Positions 12,294 through 22,256 of a stretch of 64,000 bases of DNA are shown in pieces. The stretch's first letter is position 1; each line of letters begins with the position of its first letter. A model generated the notes under the pieces. It worked only from the letters and a program-made list of their open reading frames with translations. It did no database searches and was not told the origin of the DNA. The stretch is from the NCBI GenBank assembly GCA_012274445.1, contig JAAROD010000004.1, forward strand, positions 2,232,001-2,296,000. Reading direction: 5' to 3'. Position numbers and translations under genes: made by a program. The stretch comes from Sclerotiophoma versabilis (lineage: Eukaryota > Ascomycota > Dothideomycetes > Pleosporales > Didymellaceae).

Positions 12294-13525
12294 ATGCCAG
12301 CCGACAAGCTAGATATCGAGGGCCTTCTCAAGGAGTCAAAGGCCGAGTATAGACAGCTCGGCAAGAGTGGCCTGCGTGTCTCGGTACCCATATTCGGTGC
12401 CATGTCAATTGGCTCTAGCCAATGGCAGCCCTGGGTAATCGAGGAGGAACAAGCACTTCCACTGCTCAAAGCCGCATGGGACCGTGGACTTACAACATGG
12501 GATACTGGTATGTTGGAGACACTCCTAAAAATATGGTAACTGACATAACACCCTCTAGCAAACGTCTACTCCAATGGCGTCTCCGAAGAGATAATCGGCA
12601 AAGCAATCAAAACGTACTCCCTTCCACGCGAGAAACTTACCATCCTTACAAAGTGCTTCGGCACTGTCGGTGAAGACCCCGGGCTGCGCAGCATAAATTT
12701 CGCCAAAGAGCTGCCGCAGCTGAAGGACTACACGAACCACATAGGCCTCTCGCGCCAGGCCATTTTCAATGCTGTCAATGCCTCGCTTAAGCGTTTGGAT
12801 CTCGAGTACATCGACCTCTTGCAGATCCATCGCTTTGACGAGAACGTGCCAATTGAAGAGACCATGGAAGCGCTGCATGATCTTATTAAGAGCGGGAAAG
12901 TGAGGTACATTGGCGCAAGTAGCATGTGGGCTGTGCAGTTCGCCCAAATGCAGTTTGTCGCCGAAAAGAACGGATGGACAAGGGTAAGTACTCACTTGGG
13001 CAAGGCTCAATCGTAGACACTGAGAGTACGCAGTTCGTGTCGATGCAAAACCACTATAACCTCCTCTACCGCGAAGAAGAGCGCGAAATGAACCGCTTCT
13101 GCAACGCCACTGGCGTCGGCCTCATCCCAGTAAGCACCTGCCCTTTCCTCACATGTGTCATCTACTAACACTACCCAAAGTGGGCGCCTCTCTGCCGCGG
13201 CCATCTGGCACGCCCCGCCTCTGCCTTCGGGTCAACCACTCGCTCTGAGGGTGAGAAGAACAACGGCACATCGCTCTCAGGCCACACCGAGGCGGACCAC
13301 AAGATCGTCGAGCGGGTCGAGGAGCTCGCGAAGAAGCATGGCTGGAAGATGAGCCATGTCGCGTTGGCATGGATCAACAAAAGGGTTGCTAGCCCGATTA
13401 TTGGGTTTTCGAGTGTCGAGCGAATGGATGAAGCGCTCGGGGCGAGGGGGAAGGTGTTGAGCGACGAGGAGGAGAGATACCTAGAAGAGTTGTATGTTGA
13501 TAGGAAAATCCAGGGTCACTCGTAG
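12294..13525 (+). CDS. Aldo/keto reductase
   Basis: Predicted 359 aa from four exons (12294-12507, 12559-12983, 13034-13129, 13181-13525). The NAD(P)H-dependent AKR catalytic tetrad is visible: Asp in TWDTANVYSNG, Tyr in the same motif, Lys in LTILTKCFGT and His in LLQIHRFDE. Further family marks are YIGASSMWAVQF, FVSMQNHYNLLYREEE (the QNxYN stretch), GVGLIPWAPLCRG and the C-terminal PIIGFSSVERMDEAL. The IPWAPLCRG and insertion pattern resembles the fungal aryl-alcohol dehydrogenase and versiconal-hemiacetal-acetate-reductase-like branch. The likely reaction is cytosolic reduction of aldehydes or ketones; the natural substrate is unknown. It is not flanked by polyketide or terpene genes, so a secondary-metabolism role is not supported here. 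Confidence 0.93.
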
Positions 13526-14483
13526 TTCGGAGATCTGCAGCGAAGGAGCGAGCACCAGCGTTGACGCGCCTAATACAAATCATAATCCTTGAATTGTTCA
13601 GCAACCGCGTCATTCGAAGCTGCGATCAATATTTGTTTTTCGAAGATCTGTATCTCGAGATAATCGAGAAGGTGGGGGGACGATCTGTGTAACAGAACGT
13701 TCCTAACATTCTTGAAGGGTAGCCTCGTCGTAGGTTCCACGTAGAGAGTCAGACACAAGCAACAAAGAAATCATCAGATGATTAATCCCCACGCGGAACC
13801 ATCGGGAAAAGGTAATTGAGTGGATATGTCACTGTCTTGCACCAACAGCGATTGTAATCAGGTCCAATTGCATACGACGAAGCAGCCTCCGCTTGGAACA
13901 ATAGTCCTTGCAGGTACCAAGTGGAGCCTGCAAAAACCCCTCTGGCTATCCGCCGCGTTATGGGCCGAACTGAAACGATGTGCGAAATGCTCAGTTGGTC
14001 GTATGACGTAGGTTGTTGTCGCGTGATGAGCATCACACCACAACTCTCAAGCTGCGAACACAATATAGAGCATGAGATTGAGGCCCAAGATTAACTCGAA
14101 AACGTGACGGAGGCTCAATTGCTAGCTTGTGAACCTCTCTACGATGCTCTTGGCCCCTCTTGGTTGTGCCAGGGCGTGTTGTTGGCGTCGTGTTTCCCCG
14201 CATTCATTACCCCAGATGCTGTTGGCCCAAGCTCCAGCCAGCCAGATCCGGTGCCGATTGGATAGGATGATGGTGTGGTGAACAGGTGACTGCCTCTTGT
14301 GCGTCCGCCGGTGGATTAGCCCCTCATTCAAAAGCGTCTCAGTCCCCTTCTTCTGTTCATCACACACTCACCTTCAAGTGCCAGCCTTCCAGCTCGCCCC
14401 AAGCTCTTTGACAGCTCTGCCAACTTTCTGCTTGCAAGCCACTTAATCAAGCTCTTGCTTACCACTTCACCACCAATCCAAAC
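13526..14483. other. Intergenic, about 1 kb, no gene confirmed
   Basis: A 62-codon minus-strand frame (13758-13570, ending EQFKDYDLY) is open and has balanced codons, but has no recognisable domain and no convincing upstream exon. The rest looks non-coding; the segment before 14484 is the promoter and 5' UTR of the next gene. Confidence 0.4.
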
Positions 14484-15330
14484 ATGGCAGAAACTGAGGC
14501 AACCCTCTCCAAGATCGATTCTGCCACTCAGCAGCCTGAGGTCAAGGCCAAGCGCCGACCAAGTTCTATGGCAGCTGACTGCTACGACATCCTCGACCTC
14601 CGTAAGTAGCTACTTAGTGGCATTGGCCCTGATGAGGGGCACCAAGGGACGGGAAGTGCGGCTGACAAGATGACAGAAAAAGAGGGCAAGCAGATCAGCA
14701 TCGCGCCCGAGACACAAAAGCTGGGGTGGTAAGTCAGATCCCCTGTTCTGCAGGTGCGCATTACCGGCTTTGCCAATGTGCACCTTACTGTCCCTTCGGT
14801 CGCTGCAAAAGTGATCTTCGTCAGCCAGGCCTGACTGATCGGCATTACAGGAAGCTGAACAAGTCACCATCGACAGTCGAGGACCCATCATACCTGGCCC
14901 TGCCATTGTGCATACCCAAGGTCAAGAAGATCACCTTGCACTTCCCGCTCGGCCTTGAGGTCCACGCACGGAACATGAAGGGCGTCACCATCAAGGATGC
15001 ACTAGATGCCATCCACAAGCAGTTCAAGAAGAGGGTACGTTCTCGATCCTTACCACCTTTCCTGCCCATGTCAATATTACATCGGCATCGGCATGCCCAT
15101 TTCACTCCGCATCCGTCCCAGAAGATGTGCAAGGTTTCTCTAGCAACGTCGCTGACTGGCACCCACAGCAAGATGACGAGTTCGAGAAGCCCTACCTGGC
15201 AGGTTTCGAGTGGGATCCTGAGGAGGACTACACACGGTTCATCGTCCACCAGACGAGCAACCCCACCTCATCATTCTCCAAGGACTCTTCGAGCAAGAAG
15301 AAGAAGAAGAAGGCTGAAGAGGCTGAGTAA
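14484..15330 (+). CDS. Conserved fungal protein, DUF6699-like
   Basis: Predicted 171 aa from four exons (14484-14601, 14677-14728, 14851-15034, 15169-15330), all in phase. Recognisable pieces are CYDILDLQ, PETQKLGWKLNKSPSTVED, PSYLALPLCIPKVKKITLHF, the VTIKDALDAIHKQF helix, and FEWDPEEDYTRFIVH. The order (short hydrophobic strand with Pro residues, then VTIxDxLxAIH, then a Trp-containing end) resembles the fungal DUF6699 fold. The C-terminus is Ser-rich and ends in a lysine run (SSSKKKKKKAEEAE) that could serve as a nuclear or nucleolar signal. No signal peptide or membrane segment is seen. Function unknown; the DUF label is from memory and moderate. Confidence 0.7.
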
Positions 15331-16067
15331 ATGAATGGCTCGCCCTCTTCCCTGACCTCGACTCTACAAACAGCCTCCGATCGTTTCTCCGTGCTTATAC
15401 ATCGACTGATGGCGGGTACAGCAAATACGTTCGGAGGTCAGACAATCTTCGCATCGATGTGGGAAGAGCGAATGCACTGCTGCAAACAACATGGCCAGCG
15501 TATTGTAAGCCTCTCGGAGCAAGCGGTGTGCTGGTCGTCGTGTAGCAGGTGTGTTCGTGGGACGGCTCATGGTTGCTTCAGCACCTAGATGTACGTTATA
15601 GGCACTCGATCAGGCTGCTCGATAGCGCCTGATGGAATGAGAAGACCTTTTATCATGAAATTGTGTCTACGTGCTTGCCGTGATGTTGTCAAGCTTGTGG
15701 GCAAGGATCCACAATGGGCTCCTCTTCCCCCTCCAAAATGCGGTTGGCGGATGCTAGGCGACTGCAACCTGCATCCAAACAATACCCTCCGCTCACATCA
15801 ACCCTCTCGATGAAGCCTGAAACACAATCAATAGCGCCCAGCGTAATATGCGACAACACTCAAGACAACTTTCGAGCATTCAAACGCGCGGGTGGTTGCT
15901 CGCTATGGTTGCCAGGGTGCTTGTCCAAGCAAGCCCATTTGGGCGTCGTTGGCGGGGCGGCCCTGGCGAGTCAGTGGCTACCTAGCTACATCAGTCGACT
16001 CCTCGCTGTTTTGCTTGATCCTCTCGCATAATAACATGAAAGCCAAATCACCAGTGATACAAACGGC
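15331..16067. other. Intergenic region, no gene seen
   Basis: Only short frames without domain content. Presumed 3' UTR of the DUF6699-like gene and promoter of the second F-box gene. Confidence 0.5.
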
Positions 16068-18011
16068 ATGAATTTCGTACTTCCACTTCGACCTTTAAGG
16101 TCTTCCAAGGCTTCAACAACCCTAAAGGCTTCAAGAACTACCGACACACTTCAACCACCACCTGAATCGCCTCGAAGGAGACCGAGTCTCGCGGTACGTG
16201 CTGGAGTCGTCAAACGCCGAAGCAGTGTATCCAAAACTTTCAATGCGCCATCCATGAGTTTCTTTGAATCGATGTTTGGAGATGATTTCCCCGACGCGTT
16301 CGCGCATGGCAATGGTCGCAGCTGCAAGAGTAGAAGAACGCTACTGGATCTGCCAGCCGAGATTCTTGAAATTGTCTGCCAGACGCTATCAAAAATGGAT
16401 ATCAAGCGACTTCGACTTACGAGCAAAGATCTTGCTGATATGGTGGAGTTGCGCATCAATTGTGTTTATGTCTCTCCGAATCGCGCGAATTTGGACTGTT
16501 TAAGCAGCATACTCAACCATCCCAGGTGTAGTTTGCGAGTACAAGAGATTGTGTGGGATGATGCGCAGCTTGATGAGTATCCAATCCTTGAAAAGTTCCA
16601 AGAAGCGCTTCGGTCTGATCAGGAGAAAGCAAGTATTGCACTCGAAGATCACCTATCCACGCTCTTTCAAAATGGCGATGAGAATGATGCAGAGTATGAG
16701 TCGATCGGCATTGAGAACTGCATTGGACATGACGGAAACTTGACCGACACTGGCAAGGCAATTTTGCTTAGCGCAGATGATGAAAAATCCAGAGACATCA
16801 TTGCCAGCCATGCTGCATCAATGAGCGTAGAGGACAGTTATAGTCTCTACCAGAAACTTTATCAAGATGAGAAGGAGATAATCAAGCGTGGATGGGACGC
16901 AACGGGTCTCCAGCGTGCATTCGAGCAATTGCCGAATTTGAGACGTATCACCCTCACAAGTGAAATCTGGAGACCATGGAAAGTCACACCGATTTATGAT
17001 ACGCCTTTTCATCGTGCTCTACCGGCGGGCTACCAGAAACCTTCAGTCTGGCCTTGGATTGACCGTAGTCATCTGGACTCCTGGGGATCATCCCCCGTGT
17101 ACGACAAGTCCGCTCAGCATCTGCCAGCAAAATGGAGAGGTTATAGCGTCATCATGTCTTCGTTGGTGACGAGCCCAGTTCCAAGCCTGGAAGAGTTTGT
17201 CTTAGACACAGGTCACGAAAATATTGGCCTCCCTATCGAGCTCTTCGCGGAGCGAAACATCGATTACACCAACACCATACATGTGTTTAATACCACATCT
17301 CTCAGGAAACTCCAGCTCTCGATCATAGAGCATACTACTGGATCTTTTGACAGGGGATCTTCTAGCTCATTGTTTGCTGACGCCAGCCGTCTCAAGGATA
17401 TAATTAGTGTTACACCACTTCTCGAGCATCTCGATCTCAAGTGGAATATACCTCCGCACCAAGTATACGATCCTTTCCCTCATGATTTTCTTCGACAACA
17501 TTGCCCCGCACTCAAGCACATTGCATTGCATTATGCTACAGTATCGAGTGATTGGTTGTACAGATTGATTACGAGCTTTGAACATCTAGAGACGGTTGTA
17601 CTCGACAAGATTGCACTATCTTTTCAGATATCAAACCGGGAAAATCTTCTTGTTCGTATTAAGGAATACTACACTGGCAGGTCTTGCCGAGGACCAAGGT
17701 TCATCTGGATCGAACATATTCGAAGAGGCATTCCAGAGCAACAATGGCGCGCCTCCAAGCAATGGGTGGTGCTTGATGACGAGTTAGATGCTTTCTTGTA
17801 TGATGGGGCCGAATATCCTTGGTATTGGGATAACCCATTTGACCCGCCTGGAGTTCTTAAAGATGCATTTGGTTGGGTTATGGACGGCAGAGATCCGTCA
17901 GTCCACATCAAGAAGAACGTCGGCATCTTTGGTGCTAAAATGATGTCGAGAAATCCCTGGCCAATCGATGGGTCGACGTCTACTGTACATCCGGACTGGC
18001 GGGTGTACTAG
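16068..18011 (+). CDS. F-box domain protein
   Basis: Single exon, 647 aa. After a low-complexity Ser/Thr/Arg-rich N-terminus, the F-box lies at about residues 91-140 (LLDLPAEILEIVCQTLSKMD, then IKRLRLTSKDLADMVEL). The remainder is the long, poorly conserved region found in filamentous-ascomycete F-box proteins, with irregular leucine-rich stretches (LRKLQLSIIEH, LLEHLDLKWNI, CPALKHIALHYATV, LETVVLDKIAL) suggesting an LRR-like substrate-binding solenoid. Probable SCF ubiquitin-ligase receptor through Skp1 (family knowledge). Substrate unknown. Confidence 0.85.
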   Translation: MNFVLPLRPLRSSKASTTLKASRTTDTLQPPPESPRRRPSLAVRAGVVKRRSSVSKTFNAPSMSFFESMFGDDFPDAFAHGNGRSCKSRRTLLDLPAEILEIVCQTLSKMDIKRLRLTSKDLADMVELRINCVYVSPNRANLDCLSSILNHPRCSLRVQEIVWDDAQLDEYPILEKFQEALRSDQEKASIALEDHLSTLFQNGDENDAEYESIGIENCIGHDGNLTDTGKAILLSADDEKSRDIIASHAASMSVEDSYSLYQKLYQDEKEIIKRGWDATGLQRAFEQLPNLRRITLTSEIWRPWKVTPIYDTPFHRALPAGYQKPSVWPWIDRSHLDSWGSSPVYDKSAQHLPAKWRGYSVIMSSLVTSPVPSLEEFVLDTGHENIGLPIELFAERNIDYTNTIHVFNTTSLRKLQLSIIEHTTGSFDRGSSSSLFADASRLKDIISVTPLLEHLDLKWNIPPHQVYDPFPHDFLRQHCPALKHIALHYATVSSDWLYRLITSFEHLETVVLDKIALSFQISNRENLLVRIKEYYTGRSCRGPRFIWIEHIRRGIPEQQWRASKQWVVLDDELDAFLYDGAEYPWYWDNPFDPPGVLKDAFGWVMDGRDPSVHIKKNVGIFGAKMMSRNPWPIDGSTSTVHPDWRVY

Positions 18012-18455
18012 CCTTCACTCATTCTCCGAATCTCCCTTGCGCGTCTGCACACAGAGTGTCGATAATGGTCCTTTCAACGCCATCAACCAACGTGGGATTC
18101 TGTGCTCTTGTACAGGTATTGCGATGGCTGAGTATCATCATGTATTTACTTCCGATCTATCATTCGAGTTACTTGGTGTAGTCTATTCTTGGCTATGCAG
18201 CGGACGCAAAAAACCAGCGTGGCCATTGAGCTCATGGACCCTACCCAATGGACATTGCTAGCCCGGACCGCTGTGTCAGGAGTCTATCAATGAAAAACCG
18301 CTGCAGTAGATAAATTACAACCTGGTTTCATCATGCCAAAGTGCTGAGCATTCAAGTCGAGAACTTCCGTATCAGCTACTGCCTGTTCGTACTTTAAGAC
18401 GCACCGGTTCAAAATCCTGGAAGCCCTCCTCGAACTGAAGAAAACCTAACTCTGC
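18012..18455. other. Convergent intergenic region
   Basis: Lies between the 3' ends of the plus-strand F-box gene and the minus-strand MDR gene. No coding sequence supported. Confidence 0.5.
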
Positions 18456-19478
18456 TCAGAGAAAACCATCTTCAGCCACTTTGATCACCACTGCCCCTAC
18501 TCCAGGCCCCTTGTTGAACATACGGTGCGCCTCCGGTACCTCTTCCAGCGTCCAAAGTTTCCGGATTGGCACATTGATCTCGCCCTTTCTCAGCATCTCC
18601 AAAAGTTTCTTCAGCTCCGGCTCAAACGTGCTCTGGTCTCGGTCGATGTAGAAGAATGCTGTGCTGTTTGGGCAAAATACATTCAGGTTCTTCGCCAGCA
18701 GCTTTGCGATCTGCGGCCACACGCTCCTCGCCTTGCCGCCGTTCAGTGTGTTATAGTTCCCTCCGTAACCAATCAATTTACCACCACCGCGTGCCAGGAT
18801 CTCCCAGCTCTCGTCGTACGACTCAAAGCCCAGCGGATCGAAGACAGCATGTGCGCCGCCGATGGCGTTCATGGCCATCATCCAGTCTTTGTTGGTGTAC
18901 ACGAAGGGATGGGCACCTACTGCACGTACAGCAGCGTGGTTGTATTCCGACGCCGTGCCGTAGACTTCTGCGCCTTGCAGCTTGCACAGCGTGAGCAGCG
19001 CGAAGCCGACTGAGCCGCTGAGGCCGTGGATGAACACGCGTTGTCCACTGCCAACTTTGCCACTGCGATACACCATGCCGTATGCAGTTGTCCAGTCGAG
19101 GATCAGGGCTACGGCTTGCTTCAGATCAACACCTTCTGGAATGGGAATCAAATATTTCTCGGCCAGATTGACGCGTTCCGACTGGCCTTCGTACACGCAG
19201 AGACAGCCTACGAGGCTGCCGACCGGAAATTTTGTACTCCTAGGGCCATTTTGGATGACATGGCCTATGCAGCTGTAACCTGTGGTGAGTGGAGCGGGTT
19301 TTTGGTTTGGGTACCCGCCCAGCCGCATGGCAATGTCTGAGCCGCCGAAACCTGAATAGAGAACCTTAATTTGGACTTCGTTTGCTGCTGGGGGGTCGAG
19401 CTCGGTTGATATGATAGAGACTTGTGATGGGTCGCCGAAGCTTCTAATGAGTGACTTGCGGATGGTAGTTGTTGACAT
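18456..19478 (-). CDS. Medium-chain dehydrogenase/reductase (quinone-oxidoreductase type)
   Basis: Single exon, 340 aa, a normal length for the MDR family. The N-terminal GroES-like domain includes VKVLYSGFGGSDIAMRLG-like sequence and PLTTGYSCIGHV. The Rossmann domain has the cofactor motif VFIHGLSGSVGFALLTLCKL (a variant of the AxxGxVG nucleotide-binding motif). The C-terminal KLWTLEEVPEAHRMF is the usual MDR substrate-lid element. I see no structural-zinc cysteine quartet or catalytic zinc ligands, so it belongs to the zinc-free quinone oxidoreductase/VAT-1-like side. Probably an NADPH-dependent cytosolic reductase of quinones or enones; the substrate is unknown. Confidence 0.9.
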   Translation of the reverse strand: MSTTTIRKSLIRSFGDPSQVSIISTELDPPAANEVQIKVLYSGFGGSDIAMRLGGYPNQKPAPLTTGYSCIGHVIQNGPRSTKFPVGSLVGCLCVYEGQSERVNLAEKYLIPIPEGVDLKQAVALILDWTTAYGMVYRSGKVGSGQRVFIHGLSGSVGFALLTLCKLQGAEVYGTASEYNHAAVRAVGAHPFVYTNKDWMMAMNAIGGAHAVFDPLGFESYDESWEILARGGGKLIGYGGNYNTLNGGKARSVWPQIAKLLAKNLNVFCPNSTAFFYIDRDQSTFEPELKKLLEMLRKGEINVPIRKLWTLEEVPEAHRMFNKGPGVGAVVIKVAEDGFL

Positions 19479-20410
19479 GTCGGGAGTGCTTTTGGGTGGT
19501 TGATAGTGTCAGGAAGACTTAGGCTCCGCTAGATGTGTGATTGGAGTTCAAATCGGCAATTGAGTTTGATCTGGAGTTAGGATAGTGGACGATGTTTCAA
19601 AAGATGATTTGATTTGACTGGAGATTAGAACTTGTTGTATTATTTTGATGGTGGGCACTTCGCCCTGCTACGAAACCGGTCCTTATACTCGCAGGTGCAT
19701 TCGGTGTATGGGCAGATACAATCCAGCAAATGGGCAGTCTTTAGCCGTTTGAACACCGTCACGGTGACCTGCGTGAGCAACGGCCAAACCTGGGAAGAAC
19801 GATGGCCAAGATACTGCGATATTGCAGTCAGCCAGGAGGTGACGGAAAGATTGGGAGAGCCGCTCGGCAAGATATTGTCCCGATTGACATCAGCCGCATT
19901 ACTCCATTCGGACAAGCCATGACGCGCTAGCTTTTCAAGTCGCTGCGCCGTGCTCGTCACGTTTTCGACTCCACATCACCATCCTAGACATCATCAGACC
20001 CACCCTCAGGCCCTCGATCGGTTGTTTCTGTGTGACACCACTTTGCTTTTTCTTTGACACCGGTTCTGTGCAACGCCTGGTTGCGCCAAAAGTTACCGAA
20101 TTCGGTACCTTGTGCATAGTCACAGCGCACATCATTAATAGCCACCCATAGATCTCGAGTCGTCTGCACAATCACATGGAGACGAGCTGCGAATGTGGAG
20201 GATCTACACGCCTCGCAGACGCCTCACATAACCTACGATGATACGATACAGAACGCACTGCACCTGTCTACGACATTCGTTGCAGATCAAGCGGAGTTGA
20301 AAAGGGTTAGAAACTCCCTAAGTGTGCATTACATGTACTGCCGACATATTTACAGTAAAGCGAATTTTATGTACATGCTCTCTTTTGTTTTCCCAATCCA
20401 CTAGCTCGAG
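19479..20410. other. Intergenic region, no gene seen
   Basis: Between the start of the MDR gene and the stop of the Moco-sulfurase-like gene, both on the minus strand. It must hold the MDR promoter. Frames on either strand are short and domain-free. Confidence 0.5.
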
Positions 20411-22256
20411 CTACTTCCGTCTTGAGTAGCAGCCAAACAGCGCCTTCCAAGCACTACGCCTCGGGCCGGACCTTATGTTTTCTTGCATTTTGCTAGCTGT
20501 TGGTCGGTCCGTCACCTTCCCGGACTTCTCGTCGAAAGAAATGGTCGCAAAACTGCCGTCCTCGGGCGCGCCCGATTGAGTTCCACTTGACATATGTGGC
20601 GTTAGGTGTGGGTTCTCGACTACATGCTTTTTGATGAAATTCACCAGGTTCTCCACATCTTCAAGCGTGCTCATAGCGCCCAATGTGGCTCGTACCATTC
20701 CGAAGGGGACATCACCTCGAATGTCGTCGCCCGATTGATTACAACGGAATCCTGAATCAAATGCTGCTCTCAGGTCTTTGGTCGATAAGCCTAGCGCAGA
20801 GGCCATACCGGCCGGGTTGCACAGCGAGCCTGTCCGAATATGGATGTTGTTCGCTCTCAACATAGCACCTACTTCAGACCCACTCTTCCAGGATCCGTCG
20901 CTCTTTTTGACGTTGAAAGTGACAGTTGCGCCCTGCGACTTCGAGTCACCGTACGTGGACATCGGTGCTTTGTACACGTGACAAACAGGCATGCCATTCG
21001 CATGCTTCAGATCGACCAGCCGGTCGTACATCGTCTTTGCCAACCAACCTGTATGCTTCGAGACTTCGGCCAAGCCGTCGAAGAGGTTTGTGTGGGTATC
21101 GATAGCACAGCTCAAAGCCAGTATGCTGCGGATCGCAATTGTACCATCCTCTAAGCGAGCGTGTACACTGCTTTCCTTTCGTTCAACCCAAGGAGTGCCA
21201 ATACACCCTATCATCTCCGTAGTGCCACCACCAAAGTACTTCCGTCGTCGCAGCACATGCGCAGACGCCTTGCGTACTATCAAAGCGCCAAGGTCGGGGA
21301 AGCCAAAGATTTTATAGAAAGACATTGATACAAAGTCTGGTGCTACGGCGTGGTTGCTTATATTTAGCGGGCTGGTTGAGACTAGAGCAGCAGCATCTAA
21401 GAGCGTGTACGTGTTCTCGTGTTGTGTAGTGCCGCGGACTTGGGAAGGCCAATCCAGAGGGAGACGCTCGCCATTCATGTTCGACTGAGCAGGGTAGGCG
21501 AAAAGAGTAGGTCGGTTCGATGACTTCTCTTGCGGCAAAAGCTTTCCACCATTCAGCCAATACTCTATCTCTTCAGCTGTCGCAAGGCAACGGCTATTCT
21601 GCGCTTGCTCTCGCACTCCAACCAGGCTAGTGTGAGCATTGCAGTGGTAGAAATAGTCGAAACCTTGTTCGTGGCCAGCAAAGCACTCCATTACCAACTT
21701 GACGGCGGCCGTAGCATTTGCCGTGAATACGACATCCCAGTGCTTTGGATCGGCATTGAAGAGTCGCAATACCTTCTGTCGGGTCTGCTCTACCATCAGA
21801 GCAGAGAAGCTCGGCCTCGAGGCATCTGAATGTGGGTTGGAAAGGATGGAGGCCTTCATTTGTGTGCAGAACGAGTCCATCAGTGATTTACTTGCTAACG
21901 TCGTCCCACCATGGTCAAGGTAAGTAATGCCTGTTGTCACATCAGCACTGATCAAGCTCAGAGTGAACCAAGGCCATACCTCTCAGCATGGGGTACTCTA
22001 TCTGTCTCATGATCTCTATCCGTCTGTTGTATGCTAGTCGCCCTTCTTCGCACAAAACTGTCTTATTTTGTCCCCATGATGTAGGCTGTGAGCTGGAATA
22101 AAATGACATGACCGAGAAAGCTGACGACCAAAAAGCTGTCCTATACTGTATCTTGCTATCGTGCTGTGGAGTGATACCAGGGGGCTGCCATACGGCCTTT
22201 ATGGTTTCTCCAGCGAGTGCATGAGCGGCAAAGACATCCGAGCTACCTAACTGCAT
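20411..22256 (-). CDS. Molybdenum-cofactor-sulfurase-like PLP protein lacking MOSC
   Basis: Predicted 598 aa from two exons (22256-21980 and 21930-20411, intron 49 nt). Joining restores the family N-terminus, IEYPMLRGITYLDHGGTTLAS. Aminotransferase class V features follow: NPHSDASRPS, VVFTANATAAVKLV, HCNAHTSLVG, and the PLP-lysine motif SFYKIFGFPDLGALI. The second conserved block is IHIRTGSLCNPAGMA, whose Cys aligns with the persulfide-carrying region of MOCOS. Full eukaryotic Moco sulfurases are about 800-900 aa with a C-terminal MOSC domain; here the protein stops after the NifS-like domain and a Ser/Gly-rich tail. It is therefore either a stand-alone cysteine-desulfurase-like paralogue or another class V enzyme. 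The first 49 residues lack family similarity, so methionine 50 (22109) may be the true start. Confidence 0.85.

Noticed and set aside
13570..13758. Minus-strand 62-codon frame with a balanced, coding-like composition
   Set aside because: No family recognised, and no start or upstream exon supports a gene. Mentioned only in the gap description.
12294..22256. Possible secondary-metabolite cluster (aldo/keto reductase, MDR enzyme, PLP enzyme and a transcription factor in the same half of the window)
   Set aside because: There is no polyketide synthase, NRPS, terpene cyclase or P450 nearby. uL6, a DUF6699-like gene and F-box genes are interspersed, and the regulator is 6 kb away beyond other genes.
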